Source of the DNA: Vibrio penaeicida | GTDB taxonomy: Bacteria > Pseudomonadota > Gammaproteobacteria > Enterobacterales > Vibrionaceae | NCBI RefSeq assembly: GCF_019977755.1 | Contig: NZ_AP025144.1 | Coordinates: forward strand, 3,286,001-3,350,000 | DNA length: 64,000 nt | Direction of reading: 5' to 3' | In this document: positions 39,001-52,074 of the stretch, one piece after another | How the letters are laid out: every line of letters starts with the position of its first letter | How positions within the stretch are numbered: position 1 is the stretch's first letter | Notes under the pieces: model-generated | Told to the model about the DNA's origin: nothing | Seen by the model: only the letters and a program-made list of their open reading frames with translations | The model's database searches: none | Program-made: the position numbers and the translations under genes

Positions 39001-39454
39001 TAGTAATTCTCAGGCGAATCCGTATCGCCAAGCACATGTGGTATGAATGAACAACGTTTTGAAACTTAAGATACTACCTAATAAGGTCGCCTAGTTTCAA
39101 AATCGATGTATAGCAATTAAGGCGAATATTAAATCAAAGATGGGAATAATTTTCATTAACTTTCTTATCTTTTACATTTGATAAGATTCTAAATGTAAAT
39201 TATCGAGATTCTTAACATTTTTAGTTCAAGCCGATTACGACTTAACAGCATAATCGTCTAATGGGCAAGAAACCTTTAGTGTATGGGTTTAACTCGGTTG
39301 GTAATTCAGATAAATAAAGCAGTAGACAAAAAAACTCTGCTATCGACTCATGTTTATGTATATAGCAAAGAGAACGAAGTAGGTATGCGAGAAGGCTGAT
39401 TGGATCGAACAGTACCTTAGCTAGCAGTTTCCAAAATTGAGAAATCAATAGGTA
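39001..39454. other. Gene-free region between the TonB2 operon and the rrn operon
   Basis: 454 bp without a convincing gene. It holds the promoter of the DUF3450-ttpC operon. A/T-rich stretches at 39145-39165 (GAATAATTTTCATTAAC) resemble a Fur box only loosely, and TCTTATC...GATAAGA at 39168-39187 is an inverted repeat. Iron control is plausible for this system but not shown. Confidence 0.4.
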
Positions 39455-39484
39455 CAAAAAAGCCTCGTCTTTCGACGAGGCTTT
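39455..39484 (-). terminator. Terminator of the rrn operon
   Basis: On the minus strand AAAGCCTCGTC-gaaa-GACGAGGCTTTTTT, a G/C-rich stem and T tract, immediately past tRNA-Trp. Confidence 0.95.
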
Positions 39485-39490
39485 CAAATA

Positions 39491-39567
<77 letters not shown>

Positions 39568-39602
39568 GTAATTCGTATTTTATGAGTCGACACTCGAATA
39601 AG

Positions 39603-39679
39603 TGGCGGAGTGGACGGGACTCGAACCCGCGACCCCCGGCGTGACAGGCCGGTATTCTAACCAACTGAACTACCACTCC
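39603..39679 (-). tRNA. tRNA-Asp (anticodon GTC)
   Basis: The minus strand reads GGAGTGGTAGTTCAGTTGG..., anticodon in CCTGTCACG, T-arm CGGGTTCGAGTCCCG and encoded CCA. Closely matches E. coli tRNA-Asp. It lies between 5S rRNA and tRNA-Trp. Confidence 0.97.
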
Positions 39680-39765
39680 GCAGTGGTATCTCTTACTAAA
39701 TAAAGTCTTATGGTTAGATTGCTTTATTTAGTTTTGCCTTCAGATTTTTCAAAATCTGAAAACAA

Positions 39766-39885
39766 GGAAACGGCGATGTCCTACTCTCACATGGGGAAAC
39801 CCCACACTACCATCGGCGCTATTGCGTTTCACTTCTGAGTTCGGCATGGAGTCAGGTGGGTCCACAACGCTATGGTCGCCAAGCA
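39766..39885 (-). rRNA. 5S ribosomal RNA
   Basis: The minus strand runs from TGCTTGGCGACCATAGC through CCATGCCGAACTCAGAAGTG to GAGAGTAGGACATCGCCG. About 120 nt. The 3' end reads CGCCGTTTCC, which pairs with the 5' strand TGCTTGGCG only over its inner part, so helix I is shortened (see findings). The 3' boundary is estimated from length. Confidence 0.93.
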
Positions 39886-40028
39886 AATTCTTAATCTGGA
39901 AAGCTGTTTTTAAGTTCTGGTTCTTACACATTCAATCTGTTCTTATCTGAGTCCACGACCTACATGGATGTAGGAAGTGCAGGAAATTGTCTGGAACAAT
40001 TTCTGCGCAAAACCCCTTGGGTGTTGTA

Positions 40029-42914
<2,886 letters not shown>

Positions 42915-43161
42915 ATACAACCCCAAAAGGTTTCTGTATGGCAAACAACCAAGGTTTATCGTTGTCTCTTTATTATGAGCGAGACAACACTTCGATTTTG
43001 CCGGACTCAAATATGTTTTCACTTTCGTGAAAACCCAAGAACACTTGAATGTGTGTTGGTACCTAAATGAACAAGTCATCTAGGATTTGAGAACTTTTAA
43101 TTTGAATAACAACGCTTATCCGAAGATAAGGGGATTGTTGTTATTCGTCAGCTTTCCAAAT

Positions 43162-43173
43162 TGTTAAAGAGCG
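43162..43173 (-). promoter_or_regulatory. boxA in the 16S-23S spacer
   Basis: The minus strand reads CGCTCTTTAACA, the rrn antitermination boxA, upstream of 23S. Confidence 0.85.
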
Positions 43174-43226
43174 TGATTCGTTAAGAACCATTTCTAAATA
43201 TTCTGTATTAAGAAAATACTTAAAGA

Positions 43227-43302
43227 TGGTGGAGCTAAGCAGGATCGAACTGCTGACCTCCTGCGTGCAAGGCAGGCGCTCTCCCAGCTGAGCTATAGCC
43301 CC
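43227..43302 (-). tRNA. tRNA-Ala (anticodon TGC)
   Basis: The minus strand reads GGGGCTATAGCTCAGCTGGG..., anticodon in CCTTGCACG, encoded CCA. Located in the 16S-23S spacer. Confidence 0.97.
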
Positions 43303-43339
43303 ATCAATAATGTTGCTGGAATCTTGCTTTTGGCAAGAT

Positions 43340-43416
43340 TGGTGGGTCTGAGTGGACTTGAACCACCGACCTCCCGCTTATCAGGCGAGCGCTCTAACCA
43401 GCTGAGCTACAGACCC
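43340..43416 (-). tRNA. tRNA-Ile (anticodon GAT)
   Basis: The minus strand reads GGGTCTGTAGCTCAGCTGG..., anticodon in CTGATAAG, encoded CCA. First of the two spacer tRNAs after 16S. Confidence 0.97.
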
Positions 43417-43482
43417 AACATTACTCTTAACTGTTATAAACCGTATCAATCTGTGTGGGTACTCATCACGATAATCATCGTA

Positions 43483-45013
<1,531 letters not shown>

Positions 45014-45234
45014 AAGATTTTGTTCGGCTCAATGAATACTGACTTCAAACTACGTATGTAATTTAAAGCTATTATCGTTCCAACAGAACGATAATGAATT
45101 GACTGTGCCAATGATTGCTTTCTAAAGAAAGCTATCATCGATTGGTCACTCAGTTCATTGAAACCTAAATTGATACCGAAGTATCTATTTGGATTATCAT
45201 CAACGAGTGCCCACACAGATTGATAGGTCTATAT

Positions 45235-45246
45235 TGTTAAAGAGCG
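45235..45246 (-). promoter_or_regulatory. boxA in the rrn leader
   Basis: The minus strand reads CGCTCTTTAACA about 220 nt before 16S, the leader antitermination element. Confidence 0.88.
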
Positions 45247-45282
45247 TTGCTTTTTCGAATGTTCTTCTCAAAGCGGACGGAC

Positions 45283-45310
45283 ATTTTAGCTACTTAAGTT
45301 GTTGTGTCAA
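45283..45310 (-). promoter_or_regulatory. rrn P2 promoter
   Basis: On the minus strand TTGACA (45310-45305), a 16-bp spacer, then TAAAAT (45288-45283), upstream of boxA. Confidence 0.8.
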
Positions 45311-45385
45311 ACACTTTTTTCAACTCAGTTATTCCGTCTTGCTGTCACTCTTAATATCTCGATTAATCCGTGACAACGAGGCGGC

Positions 45386-45436
45386 ATTATAGGGACTTCG
45401 TTTCAACGCGCAAGTACAAAATCAAAAAAAAATGAT
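45386..45436 (-). promoter_or_regulatory. rrn P1 promoter with UP element
   Basis: On the minus strand TTGCGC (45413-45408), a 16-bp spacer, TATAAT (45391-45386) and a GC-rich discriminator GCCGCC. An A/T tract at 45414-45436 fits an UP element. This is the standard layout of growth-rate- and ppGpp-controlled rRNA promoters. Confidence 0.85.
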
Positions 45437-45485
45437 GTTAACCGTTTGATTGCTCAGAATCACACCATAGTGGGCTATATGTAAG

Positions 45486-45511
45486 CAAAAAGAGGGGAAA
45501 ACCCCTCTTTT
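45486..45511 (-). terminator. Terminator of clpB
   Basis: On the minus strand AAAAGAGGGG-tttt-CCCCTCTTTTT, 20 bp past the clpB stop. Confidence 0.9.
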
Positions 45512-45531
45512 ATTAACTCACCAATTTTATC

Positions 45532-48108
45532 TTAAGCTTGATGAGCAATGATTCTATCTTTGTTTACAAGTAACTGTACCTTCTTATCGGGATTCACTTT
45601 CCCTGCAAGAATGGCTTTTGCTAATGGGTTTTCGACACTTTGCTGAATCGCGCGCTTAAGTGGCCTTGCACCAAAGACTGGATCAAAACCTACCTCAGAA
45701 ATCAGATCTAGCGCTTTATCTGATACTTCCAACTCATAACCTTTTTCAGCCATACGGTTTCCAAGCCTTAATAACTGTATAGATGCGATAGACTTTATGT
45801 GTGCTTTCCCTAAAGGATGGAACACGACACTTTCATCCACTCTATTTAAAAACTCAGGACGGAAGTGTTTGCCTACAACCTCCATCACTTCATTTTTGAT
45901 TCCTTCATAATCTAGAGTGGCAAAGTTTTCCTGAATACGAGATGAGCCAAGATTAGACGTCATGATCACTACGGTATTACGAAAATCAACCGTTCGACCC
46001 TGCCCATCTGTTAACCGCCCATCGTCTAAAACTTGCAAGAGGATGTTGAAAACATCAGGGTGCGCTTTTTCCACCTCATCAAGCAGAATGACCGAGTAAG
46101 GTTTACGACGCACAGCTTCTGTTAAATAGCCACCCTCTTCATACCCAACGTAACCAGGAGGTGCTCCGACTAAACGTGCAAGAGAGTGCTTCTCCATAAA
46201 CTCGGACATATCGATGCGTACCATGGCATCTTCACTATCGAACATAAAGCTCGCCAATGTTTTACAAAGTTCAGTTTTGCCGACTCCTGTTGGTCCTAGG
46301 AATAGGAAAGAACCGATCGGTTTATTGGGATCAGAAAGCCCTGCTCGGCTTCTTCTTATGGCATTCGATACAACCTCAACCGCTTCTTGCTGACCAATAA
46401 CGCGCTTATGCAGTACCTCTTCCATGCGGAGCAGCTTTTCTTTTTCTGCTTCAAGCATTTTGGAAACGGGTATACCCGTTTGTTTCGAAAGCACCTCTGC
46501 TATTTCAGCATCCGACACTTTGTTTTTAAGCAAAGTCATCTCTTGCATTTCAGCTTGAGTCGCGAGATCTAACTGCTTTTCTAATTCAGGAATTCGCCCA
46601 TATTGCAGTTCAGACATCCGATTTAAATCGCCAGCCCTTCTTGCAAAATCCATATCCATCCGAGCTTGTTCGAGTTCGCTTTTAATATGCTGTGTGCCAG
46701 AAAGTGCTGCTTTTTCTGCTTTCCAAATTTCTTCTAGTTCCGCGTAATCACGCTCTTTTACTTCCAATTCACTGTTGAGTGCTTTTAGGCGTTTAGAACT
46801 CGCATCATCATGTTCATTCACTAGAGCTTGTTGCTCGATTTTTAGCTGGATGATCTTGCGTTCAAGTTTATCTAGAGATTCCGGCTTCGAGTCTATTTGC
46901 ATTCTGATGCTTGAAGCTGCTTCATCGATCAAGTCAATAGCTTTATCAGGCAATTGGCGGTCTGATACGTATCGGTGTGATAAACCCGCTGCAGCAACAA
47001 TTGCTGGATCTGTAATTTCGACGTGATGGTGTAATTCATAGCGCTCTTTAAGACCACGTAATATCGCCACAGTATCTTCAACCGACGGTTCATCTACCAA
47101 TACTTTTTGAAAGCGACGTTCTAAGGCGGGATCTTTTTCGATGTATTGGCGGTATTCATCTAGAGTTGTCGCGCCGACGCAATGAAGCTCTCCTCTCGCC
47201 AATGCCGGTTTTAGCATATTGCCGGCATCCATAGAGCCTTCACCTTTACCCGCTCCAACCATCGTATGAAGTTCATCTATAAATAGAATGACATTACCTT
47301 CTTCTTTCGATAATTCATTCAAAACGGATTTCAAACGCTCTTCAAATTCCCCTCGATATTTTGCACCCGCGACCAATGACCCCATATCCAAGGATAAAAC
47401 TCGACGACCTCTAAGCCCCTCTGGTACTTCATTGTTGATAATGCGTTGAGCCAAACCTTCGACAATGGCTGTTTTACCTACGCCAGGCTCACCAATAATG
47501 ACAGGGTTATTTTTTGTGCGGCGCTGCAGTACTTGAATGGTACGACGGATTTCATCATCACGACCAATCACAGGGTCTAACTTGCCCTGCTCTGCTCGCT
47601 CGGTTAAATCTATGGTAAATTTTTCGAGCGCTTGGCGTTTGTCTTCAGCATTAGGATCGTCCACTTTCTGCCCGCCACGTACTTTTTCGATGGCTTCTGA
47701 AATCTTAGCTTCTGTTAATCCCAACTCTTTAAGTAATATGCCAAGTGGACCTTTATCTTCAATGGCAGCCAATAAGAAGATTTCAGATGAGATATAAGCA
47801 TCTTGGCGCTTCTGAGCAACCTTGTCACACATGTTGAATAGTGTGCCCATGGCAGAAGACAATTGAACATCGCCACCAATACCACTGACTTTTGGCAAAC
47901 GATCCATCATCTCGCTTAATTTTGAACGCAACTGTACAACGTCGACATTCAGCATAGTCAGCAAAGGTCTTATGGCACTGCCATCTTGATTTAGAAGCGA
48001 AACTAATAGATGAACTGGCTCTATATATTGATGATCGCGCCCTAGCGCTAAGGATTGTGCGTCAGAAATAGCAACCTGAAATTTGCTGGTGAATCGATCA
48101 AGACGCAT
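45532..48108 (-). CDS. clpB: ATP-dependent disaggregase ClpB
   Basis: An 858-residue Hsp100 protein (E. coli 857). The N-domain is followed by NBD1 with Walker A GEPGVGKT near 206, a long coiled-coil M-domain (~410-525), and NBD2 with Walker A GPTGVGKT near 606. It resolubilises aggregated proteins with DnaK. The frame is open to 48120, but [11 protein letters not shown] is the family start and GGAGG lies 6 nt upstream of 48108. A sigma-32-type promoter is about 45 bp upstream. Confidence 0.97.
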   Translation of the reverse strand: MRLDRFTSKFQVAISDAQSLALGRDHQYIEPVHLLVSLLNQDGSAIRPLLTMLNVDVVQLRSKLSEMMDRLPKVSGIGGDVQLSSAMGTLFNMCDKVAQKRQDAYISSEIFLLAAIEDKGPLGILLKELGLTEAKISEAIEKVRGGQKVDDPNAEDKRQALEKFTIDLTERAEQGKLDPVIGRDDEIRRTIQVLQRRTKNNPVIIGEPGVGKTAIVEGLAQRIINNEVPEGLRGRRVLSLDMGSLVAGAKYRGEFEERLKSVLNELSKEEGNVILFIDELHTMVGAGKGEGSMDAGNMLKPALARGELHCVGATTLDEYRQYIEKDPALERRFQKVLVDEPSVEDTVAILRGLKERYELHHHVEITDPAIVAAAGLSHRYVSDRQLPDKAIDLIDEAASSIRMQIDSKPESLDKLERKIIQLKIEQQALVNEHDDASSKRLKALNSELEVKERDYAELEEIWKAEKAALSGTQHIKSELEQARMDMDFARRAGDLNRMSELQYGRIPELEKQLDLATQAEMQEMTLLKNKVSDAEIAEVLSKQTGIPVSKMLEAEKEKLLRMEEVLHKRVIGQQEAVEVVSNAIRRSRAGLSDPNKPIGSFLFLGPTGVGKTELCKTLASFMFDSEDAMVRIDMSEFMEKHSLARLVGAPPGYVGYEEGGYLTEAVRRKPYSVILLDEVEKAHPDVFNILLQVLDDGRLTDGQGRTVDFRNTVVIMTSNLGSSRIQENFATLDYEGIKNEVMEVVGKHFRPEFLNRVDESVVFHPLGKAHIKSIASIQLLRLGNRMAEKGYELEVSDKALDLISEVGFDPVFGARPLKRAIQQSVENPLAKAILAGKVNPDKKVQLLVNKDRIIAHQA

Positions 48109-48149
48109 AACAACCTCCAACCTTTTTAATGTTCTTTAACTAGGTTAGG

Positions 48150-48181
48150 AGATAGGTACGCCATACTACAATTTCAAGGGG
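48150..48181 (-). promoter_or_regulatory. Heat-shock (sigma-32) promoter of clpB
   Basis: On the minus strand CCCCTTGAAA (48181-48172) and CCTATCT (48156-48150) are separated by 15 bp, close to the sigma-32 pattern CTTGAAA-N-CCCCATNT. Confidence 0.75.
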
Positions 48182-48258
48182 AGGAACTAAGTATATATTC
48201 CTACTGAACCCAAAGAATTCACTAAAAAGAACAGATATAGATGAGCCTATTCACGATA

Positions 48259-48404
48259 TATACCCAAGTAACCTCAAGATGCTAGGTTCAGCGAGAGTTA
48301 ACTGGCTTTCAGGCAAGGCATCGATTTGAAGATATAGTTATTCTAAATCAAGAATCGGTAACGAAGTATGAAAGCCAGTTAAACTCGCCCTTGGGAGCCC
48401 ATAT
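48259..48404. repeat. Palindromic dispersed repeat, copy 1
   Basis: A ~146-bp element between pgeF and the clpB promoter. Arms GCGAGAGTTAACTGGCTTTC (48291-48310) and GAAAGCCAGTTAAACTCGC (48370-48388) pair, and an inner TCGATT/AATCGG stem follows. About 75% or more of the bases match copy 2 at 59076-59224, by eye. Its outer ends are less symmetrical than in copy 2. It contains no gene. No repeat family name is known to me. Confidence 0.85.
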
Positions 48405-48547
48405 TCTGTTCCATTTCATCGTCAAAGAACTTGGAAAGGACTCGTCATTCCACTGCGTCCTTCTCCTTGAACTGGAACAGACTATGAGGCTCTGAATCCT
48501 GCATTTTGAGGTCATTTGGGTATACATAGTTTTGTATAGGAGGAGAA

Positions 48548-49273
48548 CTATTCCAACCAAATAAAACTGGATTGACGACCAGTAACGCCATCACGTCGAT
48601 AAGAATAAAATAAGTGAGGGTCACTGAATGTACACTGCCCACTATCGTAAACCAGTGATACCCCTTCTGAATTGAGGCGCTGAGTGGCAAGCATACTCAT
48701 GTTTGCAAACCATTTCCCTGAATTTTGACCTTGTTCGAAAGCGCAGATAGCTCGATCGTTTACAGAAGTAAACGCTTCAACAACATCCTCCCCAACTTCA
48801 AACGCAGCCTGACCTATAGCAGGCCCTAACCAAGCCATTACGTCTCCAGAAAAATTTTGTAGTGCTTTTTCTAAGATCCCACCAGCCAAACCACGCCATC
48901 CAGCGTGAACTGCCGCGATCTGTGTACCCTTCGTGTCCGTTAGTAATACAGGCAAACAATCTGCTGTCATGGCGGAACAAACAATATTAGGCTGAGTGGT
49001 AAATGTTCCATCCGCACTAATGATTTCCTCCGAAGCGGAAACCATTGACACGACATGGGTAGAATGAATTTGATTTAACCAAATTGGAGCTGAAGGCATA
49101 CCGGATGCCGTCATTAAGCGAGAACGATTTTCAGCAACAAGGTCGCTTTCATCACCCACGTGTGTCCCAAGATTCAAACCAGCGTAAGAACCTTGAGATA
49201 CACCTCCCAAGCGCGTGGAGCTAATCGCTTTCACATTTTTGGGTGCATCCCAATTCGGATAAATCCACTTCAT
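48548..49273 (-). CDS. pgeF: Peptidoglycan editing factor PgeF (YfiH, laccase-domain family)
   Basis: A 241-residue protein of the DUF152/YfiH family. The metal ligands lie in NQIHSTHV, MTADCLPVLLTD and IAAVHAGWRGLAGG; the C-terminus has LFYSYRRDGVTGRQ. E. coli PgeF removes wrongly incorporated L-Ser from peptidoglycan precursors. It starts 1 bp after rluD and is probably coupled to it. Confidence 0.93.
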   Translation of the reverse strand: MKWIYPNWDAPKNVKAISSTRLGGVSQGSYAGLNLGTHVGDESDLVAENRSRLMTASGMPSAPIWLNQIHSTHVVSMVSASEEIISADGTFTTQPNIVCSAMTADCLPVLLTDTKGTQIAAVHAGWRGLAGGILEKALQNFSGDVMAWLGPAIGQAAFEVGEDVVEAFTSVNDRAICAFEQGQNSGKWFANMSMLATQRLNSEGVSLVYDSGQCTFSDPHLFYSYRRDGVTGRQSSFIWLE

Positions 49274-49274
49274 A

Positions 49275-50249
49275 TCAATAATCGTCTAGCGGGTTTTCTT
49301 TTGCATCCAAGCGCAGAGCTTCTGCCATTTTAACCATGTCATCTGGAACAGGAGCATGAAACTCCAATTCTTCTTTGGTTGTAGGGTGAGCAAATCGAAG
49401 CATCACAGCGTGAAGGGCTTGTCGATCAAATCCACGGATCATATCCGTCAGCTCATCTGATGCACCTTTTGGAATTCTAGCCCGACCACCGTACGCAATA
49501 TCTCCTAGCAAAGGATGTTGTAAGTAGGACATATGAACACGAATCTGGTGTGTACGGCCCGTTTCCAAACGGAGCCGGATACGAGTGTGTTCACGGAAAT
49601 GCTCTGCCACACGGTAATGTGTAACCGCAGGTTTTCCTAGTTCACTCACGGCCATCAATGTTCTCTTAGTAGAGTGACGACCAATGCCTTTTTCAATCAT
49701 ACCACCCGCCGTCATTCGACCAATTGCAATGGCTTCATATTCACGAGTAATATTTCTTTTCTGCAAAGCACGGACCAAACGCGTTTGAGCGGGTACCGTT
49801 TTCGCAACGACCATTAGACCTGTTGTATCTTTATCTAGACGATGAACAATGCCTGCACGCGGTACTTCTGCGATATCAGGATAATGATGCAGAAGCGCAT
49901 TCAAAACCGTTCCGTCAGGTGTACCTGCACCAGGGTGAACAACAAAATCTCTAGGCTTATTGATAACGATGATGTCATCGTCCTCATAGATAATGTCTAG
50001 GGGAATATCTTGAGCTTCCCAACGCTCCTCATCTTCCAGTTCTGCTTGAAGGACAATTTCTTCGCCCCCCATGACTTTTACGCGAGGCTTCGTTATAACC
50101 TCACCATTGACTTGGATTTTGCCTCCCAAAAGCCACTCTTTTAAGCGTGAGCGAGAAAAATCGGTGAATAATTCGGCGACAGCCTGATCTAGGCGTTGAC
50201 CCAATTGGCTGTCTTTTACTGTACTTGTTAATTCAATCTGCTGAGCCAT
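49275..50249 (-). CDS. rluD: 23S rRNA pseudouridine synthase RluD
   Basis: A 324-residue synthase (E. coli 326). An S4 RNA-binding domain (RSRLKEWLLGGKIQVNGEV) is followed by the catalytic RluA-type domain with IVHRLDKDTTGLMVVAKT carrying the catalytic Asp. It makes pseudouridines 1911, 1915 and 1917 in helix 69 of 23S rRNA. Divergent from bamD, as in E. coli. Confidence 0.96.
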   Translation of the reverse strand: MAQQIELTSTVKDSQLGQRLDQAVAELFTDFSRSRLKEWLLGGKIQVNGEVITKPRVKVMGGEEIVLQAELEDEERWEAQDIPLDIIYEDDDIIVINKPRDFVVHPGAGTPDGTVLNALLHHYPDIAEVPRAGIVHRLDKDTTGLMVVAKTVPAQTRLVRALQKRNITREYEAIAIGRMTAGGMIEKGIGRHSTKRTLMAVSELGKPAVTHYRVAEHFREHTRIRLRLETGRTHQIRVHMSYLQHPLLGDIAYGGRARIPKGASDELTDMIRGFDRQALHAVMLRFAHPTTKEELEFHAPVPDDMVKMAEALRLDAKENPLDDY

Positions 50250-50385
50250 ATCGAACTTTTTTAAAAACCGTGAGACTAATACCCACTAGTATGGATAAAA
50301 TAATAGAATTGCGTCATTGTATCCGTTAACCGAACGAAAGTAACGGACACCAAGAAATATTTAATGTAAGGAACAAAGTGCGGAC

Positions 50386-51108
50386 ATGAAAAAGCATACA
50401 TTATCAGGCTTATTGGCTTTGGGGCTTCTGGTTGGATGCTCTAACAGAGACGTTGTGCCTGATTTGCCACCAGCAAATTTGTATTCTGATGCGAAGTTAT
50501 CGCTCCAAGTAGGTCATTGGCGTACCGCAATTGATAAATTAGAGGCGTTAGATTCACGCTATCCTTTTGGTCCCTATTCTGAACAAGTACAACTGGATCT
50601 GATCTACGCGTACTATAAGAATAATGATTTGGCACTTGGCTTAGCCACGATATCTCGATTCACTCGACTCAACCCGACGCATGAAAAGTCTGACTGGGTC
50701 CTCTATATGCGCGGTTTGACGCACATGGCTCAAGATAGAAACAACATGCACGATTTATTTAATGTTGATCGTTCAGATAGAGACCCAGAGCCAGTGAAAT
50801 CAGCATTCAATGATTTCAAACGTCTACTTCAACGATACCCAGGTAGCCCTTACGCTGAAGATGCGCAGCAACGCATGTTCTCCCTTAAGAATCGCTTGGC
50901 AGAGTATGATTTAGCAACCGCCGATTTTTATCTAAGACGCGAAGCTTGGATTGCCGCCATTAATCGATGTCAGGAACTCCAAAAGACTTTTCCAGACACA
51001 GAAGCAGCACGTAAATCTCTCGCCATCCAGCTAGAGGCATACAAAATGCTTGGTTTGGAAGATGCGATAGAACGAACTGAGAAATTGATCAGTCTTAACC
51101 CTGTTTAG
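50386..51108 (+). CDS. bamD: Outer-membrane assembly lipoprotein BamD
   Basis: A 240-residue lipoprotein with lipobox LLVGC (Cys18) and five TPR units (NLYSDAKLSLQVGHWRTAIDKLEALDSRYPFGPYSEQVQLDLIYAYYKN is the first pair). BamD is the essential lipoprotein of the BAM complex that inserts outer-membrane barrels. Divergent from rluD. Ends with a strong terminator. Confidence 0.96.
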   Translation: MKKHTLSGLLALGLLVGCSNRDVVPDLPPANLYSDAKLSLQVGHWRTAIDKLEALDSRYPFGPYSEQVQLDLIYAYYKNNDLALGLATISRFTRLNPTHEKSDWVLYMRGLTHMAQDRNNMHDLFNVDRSDRDPEPVKSAFNDFKRLLQRYPGSPYAEDAQQRMFSLKNRLAEYDLATADFYLRREAWIAAINRCQELQKTFPDTEAARKSLAIQLEAYKMLGLEDAIERTEKLISLNPV

Positions 51109-51128
51109 GTTTTCCTAAATGCAGACAG

Positions 51129-51157
51129 AAAAGCAGCTTCGGCTGCTTTTTTATTTT
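51129..51157 (+). terminator. Terminator of bamD
   Basis: AAAGCAGC-ttcg-GCTGCTTTTTT, UUCG-type loop and a T tract. Confidence 0.92.
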
Positions 51158-51192
51158 CAAATAAATCAATTGGAGGAAACGGGATATATTGA

Positions 51193-51208
51193 TGTGATTA
51201 GCATCACA
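51193..51208. promoter_or_regulatory. CRP site candidate upstream of raiA
   Basis: TGTGA-TTAGCA-TCACA is a perfect CRP consensus core. It lies ~290 bp before raiA, in the 377-bp gene-free stretch 51109-51485, and after the bamD terminator. Confidence 0.7.
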
Positions 51209-51400
51209 AATACTTAGCGAGCAAACTTTAGACGGTCGTCTTTGTTGAGTCGTATTTGCCCCCTAAAAATAGAGTATTTCTAGCGTGCTTACCCTTACCA
51301 ATTTAAACATTTTTCCCCGTTCAACAAGTCTTTTTTTCAGAATTCCATCTAGGTTTTGTCTGAGATCACATTCGTATCCAAATCGAATTACTCCATTAAA

Positions 51401-51422
51401 AATATTGATTTAGATCACATTC
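51401..51422. promoter_or_regulatory. FNR/CRP-type site candidate proximal to raiA
   Basis: TTGATTTAGATCAC matches FNR (TTGAT-N4-ATCAA) in 9 of 10 positions and also resembles CRP. A related AGATCACATTC-type half lies 49 bp upstream near 51363. Both precede raiA by under 125 bp. Confidence 0.55.
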
Positions 51423-51485
51423 TTTTCAAGCCGGATAAGTAATCTGGAGTTAACCCAATGAGGGACGAAACAGAGGAAAAACAAT

Positions 51486-51818
51486 ATGAAAGTAAACATC
51501 ACTGGTAAAAACATCGACATCACCTCTGCCATCCGCAATCACATTGAAGGTAAATTCAAAAAGCTAGAAAAGTGGCAAGTTGAGTTTATTGGTTGCCAAG
51601 CAACCATCAGTGAAGAGCCGAACAAACAAATGAAGATTGAAGCGATCATCTCAGTACCAAAAGGACAACTCATCGCTTCAGCTACAAATGAAGACTTATA
51701 CATTGCAGTCAATGAAGCCGAACAAAAACTAGAACGTCAGCTGAACAAACTGCGTCATAAGCCAGAAGCTCGTAGAGCTAGCCATTCCAACAAACCTGAG
51801 TTGGAAGAAACCGAATAA
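51486..51818 (+). CDS. raiA: Ribosome-associated inhibitor RaiA (YfiA)
   Basis: A 110-residue protein with the beta-alpha-beta-beta-beta-alpha fold of the HPF/RaiA family: MKVNITGKNIDITSAIRNHIEGKFKKLEKW and EDLYIAVNEAEQKLERQLNKLRHK. The short acidic tail beyond residue 92 fits RaiA rather than short HPF. It stabilises idle 70S ribosomes. CRP- and FNR-like sites upstream suggest nutrient and oxygen control. Confidence 0.93.
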   Translation: MKVNITGKNIDITSAIRNHIEGKFKKLEKWQVEFIGCQATISEEPNKQMKIEAIISVPKGQLIASATNEDLYIAVNEAEQKLERQLNKLRHKPEARRASHSNKPELEETE

Positions 51819-51844
51819 CACTATCTTTATTTTAGTCTTACTTA

Positions 51845-51870
51845 ATGGCGCCAAACGGCGCCATTTTTTT
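51845..51870 (+). terminator. Terminator of raiA
   Basis: ATGGCGCC-aaac-GGCGCCAT followed by seven T. Confidence 0.95.
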
Positions 51871-51872
51871 AC

Positions 51873-51902
51873 TTGACGATATATAGCTGCATTGCTTATT
51901 GT
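51873..51902 (+). promoter_or_regulatory. pheL-pheA promoter
   Basis: TTGACG (51873-51878), a 17-18-bp spacer, and TTATTG/TATTGT near 51896-51902. It starts directly after the raiA terminator and 30 bp before the leader peptide. Confidence 0.6.
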
Positions 51903-51931
51903 GTATAAACACCCACCAAACAACAGTAAAT

Positions 51932-51979
51932 ATGCAAACAATCACCCTGTTCTTTTTTGACTTCTTTTTTATCTCCTGA
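51932..51979 (+). CDS. pheL: Phe leader peptide PheL
   Basis: A 15-codon ORF encoding MQTITLFFFDFFFIS, with six Phe codons in two runs of three. It lies between the pheA promoter and the attenuator hairpins. Ribosome stalling at the Phe codons when charged tRNA-Phe is scarce would favour the antiterminator. The ribosome-binding site is weak. E. coli PheL is the same length class and equally Phe-rich. Confidence 0.9.
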   Translation: MQTITLFFFDFFFIS

Positions 51980-52057
51980 ATTGGGGGGCAGAAGTCGTTT
52001 ACTAAAAGAAAAGTCAAAAACGAACAGAAAGCCTCCCAAAATTGGGGGGCTTTTTTT
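51979..52057 (+). promoter_or_regulatory. pheA transcription attenuator
   Basis: The terminator is GCCTCCCAA (52031-52039) with TTGGGGGGC (52042-52050) followed by seven T. An exact second copy of AATTGGGGGGC lies at 51979-51989, overlapping the pheL stop codon. It can pair with the same GCCTCCCAA strand, so the upstream copy competes with the downstream one. This is a clean antiterminator/terminator switch. Confidence 0.85.
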
Positions 52058-52074
52058 ATAAGGATAATAACAAA

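Noticed and set aside
39145..39165. Fur-box-like sequence before the TonB2 operon.
   Set aside because: Match to the 19-bp consensus is loose and A/T-rich DNA gives such matches by chance; mentioned only within the intergenic entry.
48348..48560. A 70-codon minus-strand frame ending APKGEFNWLSYFVTDS.
   Set aside because: It is the reading of repeat copy 1 plus the pgeF 3' end.
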